A stretch of 64,000 nucleotides of DNA from Anaeramoeba flamelloides (taxonomy: Eukaryota > Metamonada > Anaeramoebidae). A model generated the notes under the pieces. It was not told the DNA's origin. It worked only from the letters and a program-made list of their open reading frames with translations, and made no database searches. Position 1 is the first letter of the stretch. Every line of letters begins with the position of its first letter. The position numbers and the translations under genes were made by a program. Location: contig JANTQA010000076.1 of the NCBI GenBank assembly GCA_027625915.1, forward strand, positions 248,001 to 312,000, given 5' to 3'. Positions 48,069-58,886 of the stretch are shown piece after piece.

Positions 48069-48266
48069 CAGTCAGTTCCACTTTTAAGGCACAAACTTTC
48101 AACGAAATTTAAGGCACAAAAAAAAATCTCAAATTAAGGCACAAAATTCAAATTCTAGTAAAATAATTTGTGAAAATTAAAATTCCAAAAAATTGTGCCT
48201 TAATTTGAGATTTTTTTGTGCCTTAAATTTCGTTGAAAGTTTGTGCCTTAAATGTGAAACTGACTG
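48069..48266. mobile_element. Palindromic MITE family A, copy 3 (198 bp)
   Basis: Complete, TA-flanked. It differs from copy 1 at a few scattered bases (for example CAGTCAGTTCCACTTTTAAG at the left end). Confidence 0.95.
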
Positions 48267-48975
48267 TAAACGAATTTTTTTTTTAATGGTAGATTGGTCC
48301 TAACCTTCTACAATCCAAGATTACATTGTTATTATTATTGATACTCTTTAAATATAAATTCTTCACTTCTTTGATTATTCAATGAAGATGATTATCATTC
48401 TCAAAATTTATATTGATCAAGTTAAAAATCTGAAAACACCTTTTATTGAAAAAAAAAAAAAAGAAACTTGGAAAAAAAAATTATTTGAACTTTTTAGCAT
48501 TATTCTGATACTCCAACACATTTATTAATCAACTTATATATTTGATTGGTCCTTAGATTTTTTTTCATCAAAATCATTGAATCATTCCATTAATTAAGCC
48601 AAATTTCAAAATTAGGGGCAAATTTTTTATTATTATTTTTTTCTTTTTTGGTTTTATTTTTTCAAAAATACAATGATTATACTATATTTTTATTTATTAA
48701 TCTATATTGGTTATTGTCTCTGTAAAATTTAGTAAAATACATTATTATTCAAAACAAAAAAAAACACAATTAAACTAATTTTAAACTGATGAAAAATCTG
48801 CCCCTATTTTTGAAATTAAGCTTATAGGCTTCAAAACTTCTTGAATAATTCAAAAAAAACTCAAAAAAAATTAATTTTTTCTTGGTATATAACATTCTTT
48901 ACTGAATTTTAAAATCTCTTTTCTTAAAAGTCGGATGGAAAGATCATTATTTACTACCCCCTTAAATTAAAGATA

Positions 48976-49374
48976 CAGTCAGTTTCACTTTTAAGGCACA
49001 AACTTTCTACGAAATTTACAGTCAGTTTCACTTTTAAGGCACAAACTTTCAACGAAATTTAAGGCACAATAAAAATCTCAAATTAAAGCACAAAATTCAA
49101 ATTCTAGTAAAAATAAATTGTAAAAAAAAAAAATTCCAAATTTTGTGCTTTAATTTGAGATTTTTTTGTGCCTTAAATTTCGTTGAAAGTTTGTGCCTTA
49201 AAAGTGAAACTGACTGTAAGGCACAAAAAAAATCCCAAATTAAGGCACAATTTTTCTGGATTTTTTTTTTCTCAATTTATTTTCCCAGAATCTGAATTTT
49301 TATGCCTTAATTTGGGATTTTTTTTGTGTCTTAAATTTCGTAGAAAGTTTGTGCCTTAAAAGTGAAACTGACCG
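48976..49374. mobile_element. Palindromic MITE family A, copy 4, split by another copy
   Basis: Left piece 48976-49018 ends GAAATTTA; right piece resumes at 49219 with AGGCACAAAA and ends GAAACTGACCG before TA. Removing the inserted copy and one TA restores the family text GAAATTTAAGGCAC and a length of 199 bp. This copy has more differences from the consensus than its insert, so it is older. Confidence 0.95.
49019..49216. mobile_element. Palindromic MITE family A, copy 5, inserted in copy 4
   Basis: A complete 198-bp copy sitting in the left arm of copy 4. TA lies on both sides (49017-49018 and 49217-49218), where uninterrupted copies have a single TA. Confidence 0.97.
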
Positions 49375-49645
49375 TAACAAAAAAATAAAATCAAAATAAA
49401 ATTTTCGTTTAATTTATATTAAGGATTCTCCGAATTTCATGATCTGTGAATATTCGTTTGGTGTGTAAAAATATATTTATTGACTTAAAATCCGGTTGAG
49501 TAAATAGATCTTTTTAACTCGAAAAAATAAGATTTTTTTTCAAAAAAAAATGAGGAAGGCAAACCCATTTTTTGATAAATTTTAACATCTTTGTCATTTT
49601 AACAACAGCTCTCTCCAACGATTCTTCAAAATTAAGAATACACTA

Positions 49646-49842
49646 CAGTCAGTTTCACTTTTAAGGCACAAACTTTCAACGAAATTTAAGGTACAAAAAA
49701 AATCTCAAATTAAGGCACAAAATTCAAATTCTAGTAAAAATCATTTGTAAAAATATACATTCGAAATCTTGTGCCTTAATTTGAGATTTTTTGGTGCCTT
49801 AAATTTAGTTGAAAGTTTGTGCCTTAAAAGTGAAACTGACTG
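49646..49842. mobile_element. Palindromic MITE family A, copy 6 (197 bp)
   Basis: Complete and TA-flanked, 270 bp from copy 4. Confidence 0.95.
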
Positions 49843-49849
49843 TACCTTT

Positions 49850-50440
49850 CTTCCCATTGCAGTTGGTCTAAATCCAGATTCTTTGTTATTTATTTATTTT
49901 GGGATAGATTTCTGTTTCGTTGGTGTTTCAAAATGAAAATGTAGGGAAATGGTTTCTGAACTTTTTCAATTTTGCAATCTTTAGGATCAATAAACCCATT
50001 CTGTTTCCTTTTCCCCTTTGTTTTGGGGATTTTGTATGTTTGGGTTAGTGCTGTGTCTTCTCTCAATTTTAGTAAATGTGATAAGTGAAGAGATCAGCTT
50101 GTTTACAATAGGAAGGTAGTTTGGGTTTCTTTATTTCCATTCGATTATGAGAGTGCCTTTGAAAGTGACTATTATTGGTATGTGATATCATTCAATATAC
50201 CAAACTTTCAAATTCCTTTTCTCTTCCCATCTAAAATTTCAATGGGCTGTGCTGTTCAGATTGGTAATAAAAAAGTTTTTGTTTTACACACCAAGGGATC
50301 TTTTGAATTTGATAATGGAGTTTCGCAAATGATTTTTGGTTTCTTTTTTTTTTCCAAACCAAAGAAATTTGAAAGGAAAAGGTTATCAGCCTTTTTTGAA
50401 GTTAGTTTAAAAATCTCGTTTCTTGTTTCACAAAATTAAA
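49850..50440 (+). pseudogene. Decayed thiamine-diphosphate decarboxylase-like gene segment
   Basis: Two readable pieces lie in different frames. Near 50000-50080, FPFVLGILYVWVSAVSS recalls the central-domain motif H-P-x-(x)-I-G-x-Y-x-G-x-x-S-S of pyruvate-decarboxylase-type enzymes. Near 50220-50330, FPSKISMGCAVQIG followed by KKVFVLHTKGSFEFDNGVSQ resembles the thiamine-diphosphate-binding part, where such enzymes read SMG-x-A-x-P-x-x-x-G and GDGSF. The GDG that binds the cofactor is not intact (TKG). The reading frame is interrupted and the distance between pieces is too short. Composition is clearly less A/T-rich than the surroundings. I infer a decayed host gene; the exact family within the TPP enzymes is uncertain. 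Confidence 0.4.
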
Positions 50441-51418
50441 AACAATTTTTTTGTCAAATTAAAATATTTAAAAATTTAAAAATAAAAAAAAATAAAATAC
50501 TCTTTTAACCATTTTAATCATTGAAACCAAATTTGTGGATGAAAATATAAAAGAGTCAAGATCATTTCCAAATTTTAAAATTTTACAAAATTTCAATAAT
50601 TTTTCAACCAAAAATTAAAAATCCAAAAGTCTCTGGAGTACGGTCCCTCCACTTTATATTCAAGTATTATCGAATAAAAGGTAAGGGAATGAACATACAT
50701 CAATTTAATCCGAAGTAAAAGTTTTCCAATGGGTAAAAAAATCGATTTTAAATTTACCTTGTTTTGTTTGAAAAGTCATTCAAGTTTTTGATCAAAAACT
50801 GTTTTTTTTAATTTTCCTCAAAAATCCTAAAATAGGAATATTTTGGCTTTCCTTTAAGATATAATCAATTAAATGTTTTATTTTACTTGTGGTATTATAT
50901 TATAGTACCCACAGAGAATATAATTTGGAGAATCCTTAATTCTAAAGATGATTTAAATTCTTAGTAACTGATAGAAATTCATTCGTTCCGTATATTAAAT
51001 ACATTTTAAGACAAAAATATAGCAAATTATTTACTCATAGAGGATTAACGAAATAAAAATTATTTCATTTTCTATGAAATTACAATTTGACCATTTCTCA
51101 AAAGAAAAATAAGAAAACTAAATTTTTTACAAAACATCCCCATCCCACAACAACTAAACCACCTCTTTTCAAAAAAAAAAAATTCTCTTGAATTTCAAAA
51201 AAAACCATAAAGTTAAAAAATCCAAAAAAGAGAAAAAGAACAAAAAACAATTGATTACAAATTCGTCTATAATTCATTTCACCAAAAAAATTCGTTGAAT
51301 TTGTTTTCACAAAACTTGTTAAAAACTTTCAGGTTGTTAGATTCTAATCATAATTTTTTTAAAAACCAATTTTGAAACTAATCAATCAAACTAACAAACA
51401 AACAAACACCAAACAAAA

Positions 51419-53155
51419 ATGGAACAATTATTAAATACCCAATTTGATGAGCTTTTAACACAATTTGTAACTTATTTGTTAAGCCAACCAAAAAAATTTA
51501 CCAACCTCGAAGGATCATTTACTTTTCGGGTAAAACAAAAAGAATCAAAAGAAGAAGTGATCAATTTCCAAATCAAAAAGGGAGAAATTGATCTTATTGA
51601 TCTTTCAAATGAACAAAAGTATTTTGTATTCAAGTGCAACCAAGAAACATTCTGTGGGTTATTGTCTGGCGAATTAGACACCTCGGTAGCATTCATGTTA
51701 GGGCAAATTGAATACAATGGCGAAATGAAACAAATCATTTCTCTTTTTAATTCCTTAGGATTAAAAGATGGCTTATTTCATAATTTTGTAAAAAACCAAC
51801 AAACTTTACACTCTACCAATATGAACAAAAAAGAAAACGAGAAAAATGAAAAACAAGAAACAACAGAAAAAACAGAAATTCAAGAAATAAAGACAGAACA
51901 AAACAAAAAAGAAAAACAAGAAACAGTCAATGAAAAGGAAAAAGAAATGATCCAATCAGAGAGTAATTGCCTATGTTTACAACAAGAAGAATTAAGATTC
52001 CCTAGCATTGATCTAGCATTCGCGTTGAGGTATGTTGTTTGGTCATGCCAACAACCGGCATTTGAATGTGATATTTTATTTCAATTAAATGATGTTCAAG
52101 TTGACTCAATTGTACTTCGGCTTACCCCAAATAAGATCAAAATCATTGGGCCTGAAGATCGTAATGACGAAGACGAAGAATTTCTTTTGGTCATCACTTC
52201 ACAAGAAAAGCCATTGATCAAATATTTAACAGGGGAATATAACTTGAATGAAATGCAGCAATTGTATAAAGAAGAAGAATTTTATTTATGGGAAAACGAA
52301 AAGGGCAATTCCAAACTTATTGACATTTTATTTTCTCTTGATCCAAACAAATACCAACAATTCGTTCAAGAAGAAAACAATAGAAATAAAGACATTTTAC
52401 AATTAACAAAAGAAGAGGTGAATGAACAAAAAAGCACAATTAGTCATACAAAAAACGGGAAAATGAAACGAATAGGTAAAAACACACTGGCTCTTTTGGT
52501 TGCGGGGGTATTTACTGTTAAAAATTTAGCAATAAAACTGTATCATTCAAAGGCAATCCAACAATTTCGAAATAATATCCTCAGAATTATCCAAGAACTT
52601 AAAAAAAAGGAATATTACAAAAAAGTGAACCTTAAACTCAATGACATCATTTCTAAAATTAGACAATCAGAATTATATTCTAAATTACAATACAATTCTA
52701 AAAACATCTATCATCGTTGCAAAAAAAGTAATACATGGCATAAAACAAAAAATAATTCCAAAATCATGTATGAAAAATTAAAAGAAAAAAATTTAGGCAC
52801 AAAGGCCATCAAGATCTCAAAAATTGCTTACCATAAAACAAAAAATGCTTCACAAAAAGTCATGAGTAATGTGAAAGAAACCAATTCATATAATAAATTT
52901 AAACATGAATCAAACCAATTAATCCAGAAAATTAACTCGAATGAGAAATTTAATAATGTGAAAGAAAAATCAAAGTCCCAATTACAAAAAGTGAATCAAT
53001 CTTCAACCGTCACCAATTTTAAAAGGAAAATTAATGAAAAAATCGACGAGGGTAATACTATTTTAGAAGGGAAGAAGAATGAGAAAATAAATTTCTATCC
53101 CTTTGAAGAACAGTCCTATTCTAATGTAATTTATAAAGAACAAAGAAATTTTTAA
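51419..53155 (+). CDS. Double SCP2-domain protein with amphipathic Lys-rich repeat tail, 578 aa
   Basis: One exon, ATG to TAA. Residues about 30-115 form an SCP2 sterol/lipid-carrier domain: GSFTFRV strand, then TFCGLLSGELDTSVAFMLGQ and YNGEMKQIISLFNSL, which match the family's G-x-L-x-x-x-x-A-F-x-x-G-x-x-x-x-G pattern. A Glu/Lys linker follows (about 130-185). Residues about 190-310 look like a second, diverged SCP2 fold (FECDILFQLNDVQVDSIVL, then LIKYLTGEYNLNEM). A hydrophobic stretch (about 354-372, TLALLVAGVFTVKNLAIKL) could be a membrane segment or buried helix. From ~373 to ~560 come six to eight loosely repeated ~20-residue helical units rich in Lys, Ser, Asn and aromatic residues (for example NTWHKTKNNSKIMYEKLKEK). 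SCP2 domains bind lipids in a hydrophobic pocket; the tail looks fit to lie on a membrane. Lipid transfer or a lipid-droplet or membrane coat role is inferred. Confidence 0.8.
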   Translation: MEQLLNTQFDELLTQFVTYLLSQPKKFTNLEGSFTFRVKQKESKEEVINFQIKKGEIDLIDLSNEQKYFVFKCNQETFCGLLSGELDTSVAFMLGQIEYNGEMKQIISLFNSLGLKDGLFHNFVKNQQTLHSTNMNKKENEKNEKQETTEKTEIQEIKTEQNKKEKQETVNEKEKEMIQSESNCLCLQQEELRFPSIDLAFALRYVVWSCQQPAFECDILFQLNDVQVDSIVLRLTPNKIKIIGPEDRNDEDEEFLLVITSQEKPLIKYLTGEYNLNEMQQLYKEEEFYLWENEKGNSKLIDILFSLDPNKYQQFVQEENNRNKDILQLTKEEVNEQKSTISHTKNGKMKRIGKNTLALLVAGVFTVKNLAIKLYHSKAIQQFRNNILRIIQELKKKEYYKKVNLKLNDIISKIRQSELYSKLQYNSKNIYHRCKKSNTWHKTKNNSKIMYEKLKEKNLGTKAIKISKIAYHKTKNASQKVMSNVKETNSYNKFKHESNQLIQKINSNEKFNNVKEKSKSQLQKVNQSSTVTNFKRKINEKIDEGNTILEGKKNEKINFYPFEEQSYSNVIYKEQRNF

Positions 53156-53176
53156 ATTAATTAAATCAAGATAATG

Positions 53177-53183
<7 letters not shown>

Positions 53184-53251
<68 letters not shown>
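53184..53251. repeat. (AC)n(AT)n compound microsatellite
   Basis: About fourteen AC units followed by about twenty AT units, ~30 bases after the stop codon of the SCP2 gene and therefore probably in its 3' UTR. Confidence 0.95.
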
Positions 53252-53253
<2 letters not shown>

Positions 53254-53624
53254 CACAGAATTAATTCAGATATTTTTTTTATTTTATTTTTTAATTTTTT
53301 TCCAATTTGATTTTTTTGTTGTAATTTGCACATCACTATAAAAAAAAAAAACACCAAATAAAATTTTATTAAAAAAATTTTTTTCTACTGCATTTTTTTT
53401 TTCATTATTTTTTATTATTTGCAAAGATTTATAATTATAATACTTATGTTAACGTTAAAACTATCAAATAATTAAATCTTTCACTAAATGTTTAAAAGTT
53501 TTGTTTACTTTAAAAAAAATGGAGAAATTAGAAAAGGTAATTGTGATTTTAAATTTGAAAATTTTTTTTGAATAAGATATTTAATAAATCTTACAGATGA
53601 ATTTAAATAACTTCTTAAAAAAGG

Positions 53625-54270
53625 GAGTCACTGTAACAAATAAAATTAATTATTAATCAAAAACATAGATTGACTTTATAATTTTAATAAGAGGTGTTTT
53701 ATGGGGATCTATCCCAAATTCTTATCAAAAAAATATTTTCAATTTTTGGAAAAATTTCTTTTTCCATTTGCAAATTTTGGTTTTGTTTTTATTTAAAAAT
53801 TTTTGTTTTCTTTTTTTTTTTTTACTCATCAACTTTTTGTTTAATTTGGTTTTCTATTTTTTTTTCTTTTATGTTTCGCTGTTTTTCATTTTTTCCTTTT
53901 AAAGGAAGTCAAGTTGAAAAAAAAAAATATCTGATTAAAGACCAATAAAAGCTAAAATAAATTTCAAAAATGTAAGGTCTTTTATAATGAATTTAATTAT
54001 TTGTTTGAAGTCTTTTTTAATTTTTTTTCTTTTCGGTGAATGTTCGATCACAACATTTCAGTAAAACAGGTTTCAAAAATTATGATTCACTTTTTTCTAG
54101 TTTTTGGCTTTTAATTTTTTTTAAAACAAAAACATAATTATTGAGGTTTATCATGCTTTAAATGCTAATCTGTAGATTGTTCATTTATTATTTCCCATTA
54201 AATACTTAACAATATACTTATTTTTTTTCAATTTACTATTTTAGGTTATTCACAATTTTTTCAAAAATAT
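53625..54270. repeat. Dispersed repeat D, further copy
   Basis: The left part has GAGTCACTGTAACAAATAAA. The right part has TCAGTAAAACAGGTTTCAAA, GATTCACTTTTTTCTAG and the end-like CAATTTACTATTTTAGGTTA then TTCACAATTTT. This resembles the inverse of family D copies at 16205 and 29091. Divergent. Confidence 0.45.
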
Positions 54271-56015
54271 TAAGTCAATCTAATGATATTGTGGGTAGGA
54301 AATTATATATTTTTAAGTTAGTCTATATTTTTACAGAATACCAGTTAAAAATAATCAATATTGGCTAAATGATAGATTTCCTAAAAATAAACAATGGAAA
54401 CCAAATAACTTTTTTAAAAAAGTGTTAAAAAGTTAAACTGGTTTTCTATATATAATTGATTTTAATTATTATTTATTCAAGTGTATTTCTATCAGTTACA
54501 AAGTGGTGATCTTTGTCCTTTCTATTGTCCAGAAGATTTTTTCTTGGATTTTTTTAATAAGTTTTTTTCCATCAAGAATATTTTAAAAACAATAATCTTC
54601 ATATTCAGATGGTTATAAATAAATCATAAATTATAATAAATCAAATTAAATTGATTTTACATTAAAATTATTTGATTACAAACCCCTAAATTTTAAGTAA
54701 TAGAAAATTAAAAAAAAAGGGTAAACCTAGCACAGTTTCAATCAATGGGGATAAAAATCAAAAATATCATCAAAAAGTAACGAAATAATAAATTGAAAGG
54801 TAAAAAAGTGATAAATACTGTGTCATAATTGAAATTATTTCCTTTTTTAATCCAAATTATTATTTTGAAGAAAATAATAGATCAAAATTAGTTTAAATTA
54901 AACGTTTTCTATTCAACAAAATTCTATGGAACTTCATCTTTAAATTTATGAATATATAAAATTCGTATTATTTTTGATCTTTTTTGAATAAGAAAAGTAA
55001 TTAGCAATATTTTAGACTACATATTCTTATTTACCAAACTTAATTTATAATATAAAATATGGTAATTTCAGAAAAAAAAAAAATTATAGTTGAAAAAAAA
55101 AATACCAATAATTTATATATTTCTTATTTTGTAAAATTGTTAAAATACAATAAATAAAAAAAAAAATAAAAACATCTCAAATTTAAAAGTATTTATTGAA
55201 TGAAAAGGGATAAAGTAAGGAATCTAGAATGGGTATATGTGAAGTTATTATTTTTTTTTGGATTTTGTGAAATTTTCTATAATCACTCTTTTCTGTAAAT
55301 AAATTATTTTGAAAAATAATTGTAAAAATTCATTTGTAATGTTATATCTTTTAAAGTAATTTCTATTTAATTAACTAGTTAATCTTATAATGTGTAAGAT
55401 GTTTTTAATTTGATGGATAACTTTATTTGTTTGGTTAATAAATATCGATTCTATAGATTATTCCTTTAAAATATTTTTTTTGGTGTCACCAAGTGTCTAG
55501 TTTACCAAAATTTAAAACAATTGTAATAATTTTTTTAATTTTATAACACTGTTAAAATAATTACAATAATCAAAAACAAAAACTTTATTGATTTAGAAAT
55601 AATTCTGATTTTAAAAAATATGAAAATCATATTTTGATCTTTTAGTTTTTTATTTTATTTCATTTTTTTAATTTTAGAATTATTTCTGTTGGATCAAAAA
55701 ATTTTTTACAAAGTATTGAGATTAATTTAAAGTTTAGTTCTTTAATATATAAGGATTCAAATAAAAATATTTGGTGTTACATAACGATTTGATCAAAAAT
55801 TGTTCATAATCGAATTTATATAAATTTACCAATGAATTTTGATATTATGTTTGTTTCATAATTTTTAGATATATCCATTATTTATTTCAATTGATAACTA
55901 TTTATTTTTCGTTTTCGAATATTGCAGTTTATAAACAATTGTCAATATTTCAAATTGAATAAAAAATACTTAAAGTCGTAAAAAATATAAATTCTGTTAG
56001 ATAGTTCCTCATTCC

Positions 56016-56551
56016 TAAAGATACCGTTGCCAAGTGTTACCAGATTTGAAAGAATTGGGTAAAATCAAGGATTTGACTACTTTGTTTTTAATTTTTGAAT
56101 TCAAAGAAGCACACCTTCATTTTATCCCATCTCAAGATTCACCCACATTACGAGTATTAAGAAAATCCATCCTAATAATCTCATCCCAAAAATCAAAAAC
56201 TACTAAGAAAGCAAAAAAAAAAAGAAGGGTACTTTTTTTCACTTTATATCTTAAAACCCAAGTTTAGAAATCAAACGAGGGTTGTGAAACCAAAATTTCT
56301 AAATGAGATTATTAATGAGTTTTTTTTTCAAGTTATTTCATAATATTCAAAATTTAGATGATCGTAGTCTCAGTACCAAAAGAAAAAAATTAAAAGATCT
56401 GAATTGTTGCTTTAGAAATAGGAAAAATTTTTACTGTTTTTTTTTATAAACAGATAAAGATCCCAAATCTCAACCTACTTCTTTGAAAACCCATTTTCTC
56501 AACCAAAAATTTCTTATAGGAACTGAAAATTTTTCCCATTTGTTCGATTAA
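56016..56551 (+). other. Weak coding pieces, possible two-exon gene or remnant
   Basis: Piece 1 (about 56019-56235) reads LPDLKELGKIKDLTTLFLIF then HLHFIPSQDSPTLRVLRKSI and a Lys-rich end, unlike filler frames. Piece 2 (about 56454-56551) follows an acceptor-like run (TTTTTTTTTATAAACAG) and reads KDPKSQPTSLKTHFLNQ to a TAA. I could not find a donor that joins the two in phase, so either the model is wrong or this is a remnant. Family not recognised. Confidence 0.3.
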
Positions 56552-56712
56552 TACCCATAATTATTTTTTAGAATATTATGTAACTTTCAAAATAAAAAGA
56601 TAAATCACTCAAAATAGGAAACATGATGGTTTAGTCATACACAAATGAACACAATGTCTGAAAATCTCGAATTACAATCTCAAAAGTAGTTCCTTTGTGT
56701 TCCAAACAAAAA

Positions 56713-56952
56713 ATGTCACAATATCTTTTTGTAAACCAATTATTTTACTTAAAAGAACATGTTTTTGAACTATTTACCCCTAATTTCAATGGCGAAATAT
56801 CTTTTTGGAAATTACCTAATTACTCAAAACTATTTTGTTCTTTGGAAAGAGTAATTTCAACAAAACCAAAAAGAAAAGTAGAATATAAATTGGAAAAAGA
56901 AAAAAATATTAAACTCAAAATAGAAAAGAGCTGGGCGTTTCCAAAACAATGA
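56713..56952 (+). CDS. Short hypothetical ORF, 79 aa
   Basis: Starts at ATG 56713 (MSQYLFVNQLFYLKEHVFEL) and ends at TGA. Composition is mixed, with aromatic residues and a basic/acidic middle (KPKRKVEYKLEKEKN), more like a real protein than nearby A/T-rich frames. It could instead be the last exon of the weak coding pieces just upstream, or part of a decayed gene. It ends 92 bases before the start codon of the ankyrin gene on the same strand. No domain recognised. Confidence 0.35.
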   Translation: MSQYLFVNQLFYLKEHVFELFTPNFNGEISFWKLPNYSKLFCSLERVISTKPKRKVEYKLEKEKNIKLKIEKSWAFPKQ

Positions 56953-57044
56953 GAATCTCATTTGAAAAAATTTGCTAAACAAGATTCATTTTATTTCAAG
57001 AAAAACTTTATCTATTTAATTTAAAGAAAACAAGAAACCAAAAA

Positions 57045-58849
57045 ATGGAAAAACCATTCATCGAACAATTAATAGACGAAAACAATGAAGAAAAATTAAA
57101 GGAAGAATTAAAAACCCATAATTTTGAAGAAGACGCTTTCCCAGTCTTATTTTATGCACTCACAAAGGGCAGCCCAAGATCGTTATTAAAGATCCTACTT
57201 GACAATGGGTGCACGAGCCAAACGAAGGAAACGTATGACGACAAAAGCATTTTACAATTTGCGCTCTTTAAGCGAGTGGAATTGGACACCATTCGGTTTT
57301 TAATTTCCAACGGTGCCGATCCGAAAGTCAAGGATCCGCTCGACGAGTCAACTCTGCTTCATGACTGTGTGGAACAAAAATTGCCGATCGAGTACGTGGA
57401 ATTTTTTGCAACATACATTCCCGTGACCTCTGTGAATGAATATGGGGAGTCTGCTTTAACGTACGCCCTCAGCTCCGATATCATGGACTTTGAATTGTTG
57501 ACGTTTCTCATTAAAGAGGGCTCCGATTTGGAGACCAAAAACGACGAAAACAAAACCCCCCTCCACATTGCATGCGAGCACGACGTTGAAAGGGACTTGA
57601 TTGAGCTAATGATCAAGAAGGGCTCGAATTTAAAGGCAAAGGATTCCTATGGCAACGTGCCCATCAGCTATCTCATGCCAAAGAAAATGGGCCAAAGGAC
57701 TCTCGAGATCTTTTGTGAAAACGGGCAAGATATCTCTGTGCAAGACAACTTTGGCAACACGCTGCTGCACTGGAGTTGCCTAAACAATTTACAAGTGTTT
57801 GATTTCTTGGTCGATTCCGGGCTGGACATCAAAATTACCAACAACAATGGAGAGACTTGCTTACACAACTTCCTGAGGAACCCACATTGCGAGCTCTCCA
57901 TTATTAAGAGATTCATCGATTTTGATCTCGATCTCAATTTGCTATCGAAGAGTAAAGAAACTGCGTTGCATTGCGCCTTATCGCTTGACGCCAAAATTGA
58001 TGAAAAAATTGTTCGGTTGTTAATTGAAAAAACAGACTTAACCTTGTTAACTCCTGAAAAAGAAAATTTCTTGCATTTTGCCATTCTCCACAACCAAAGC
58101 CTTTCCATAATCAATTTCTTAATCGAGAAGGGGTTGAAAATAAATGAAACCACTGAAAAGATGGAACAGACATGCCTCCATTATGCATGCAAACAAACTA
58201 AAATCAATTTAGAACTTATAAAGTTATTAATAAAAAACGGTGCCGATTGTTCAATGCTGGATAAAGAAAATGGGTACCCACTGCACTATGCCTTACAAAA
58301 AAACTATGGCAAGAGTGTTGTCCCATTTGAATTGATTAAGCTATTATTTAAAAATGGAATGGATTTAAATATAAACCTTTACACAACCTTTTATTCTGGC
58401 ACAAGAACAGCATTTATGTATTATTCAACCACCTTAGAACCTAAAAAGGAAATTATTGATTGGTTTATTTCCAAAGGTTCAAAAATTGAAAAGCCAGAAA
58501 ATAAAAACCTATTCTTATATTGGTGTATTCAAAATAATTGTGATTTTGAAACTCTTCAATATTTAGTTCAAAATAATTTTTATATACCCAAACTTGAAAT
58601 AAGTAATCATGACTCACCTACAATATTATTAGCATCAATGGGGAAAATAAAAGAATTAAATTTATTATTGGAATCGGGTCTCGATATAAATTCAAATGTG
58701 AGATATTTTGGTTTTTTATTTTTTTTTCCTTTTTTTCCACTTTTTAATATTTTTCATATTTTTCATATGTAATTTGTTCATTCACAGATTTTTTATCAAT
58801 ACACTTTTGAAGATTTCTCCTTTCATACATTATCAAGCATTTTTAAATT

Positions 58850-58886
<37 letters not shown>

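Larger units (their letters stand above)
41966..51418. other. Gene-free stretch with MITE cluster
   Basis: No intact gene. It holds MITE J copy 2, six family A palindromic MITEs between 43.0 and 49.9 kb, repeat K copy 2 with a nested CAGT-ended element, a partial Tc1/mariner copy (46606-47085) and a decayed thiamine-diphosphate-enzyme-like segment (49850-50440). 47.1-48.0 kb, 48.3-48.9 kb and 50.5-51.4 kb show nothing recognisable. Confidence 0.6.
53156..57044. other. Mostly gene-free stretch; weak coding pieces near its end
   Basis: Begins with an (AC)n(AT)n tract, followed by a family D-like segment (53625-54270). 54.3-56.0 kb shows nothing but A/T-rich DNA. From 56016 on there are short pieces with protein-like composition, listed separately. 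The last 90 bases before 57045 are the 5' flank of the ankyrin gene. Confidence 0.5.

Noticed and set aside
57359-58153. Minus-strand frames of 85 and 161 codons
   Set aside because: Antisense to the ankyrin exon, which is confirmed by clear repeat motifs.
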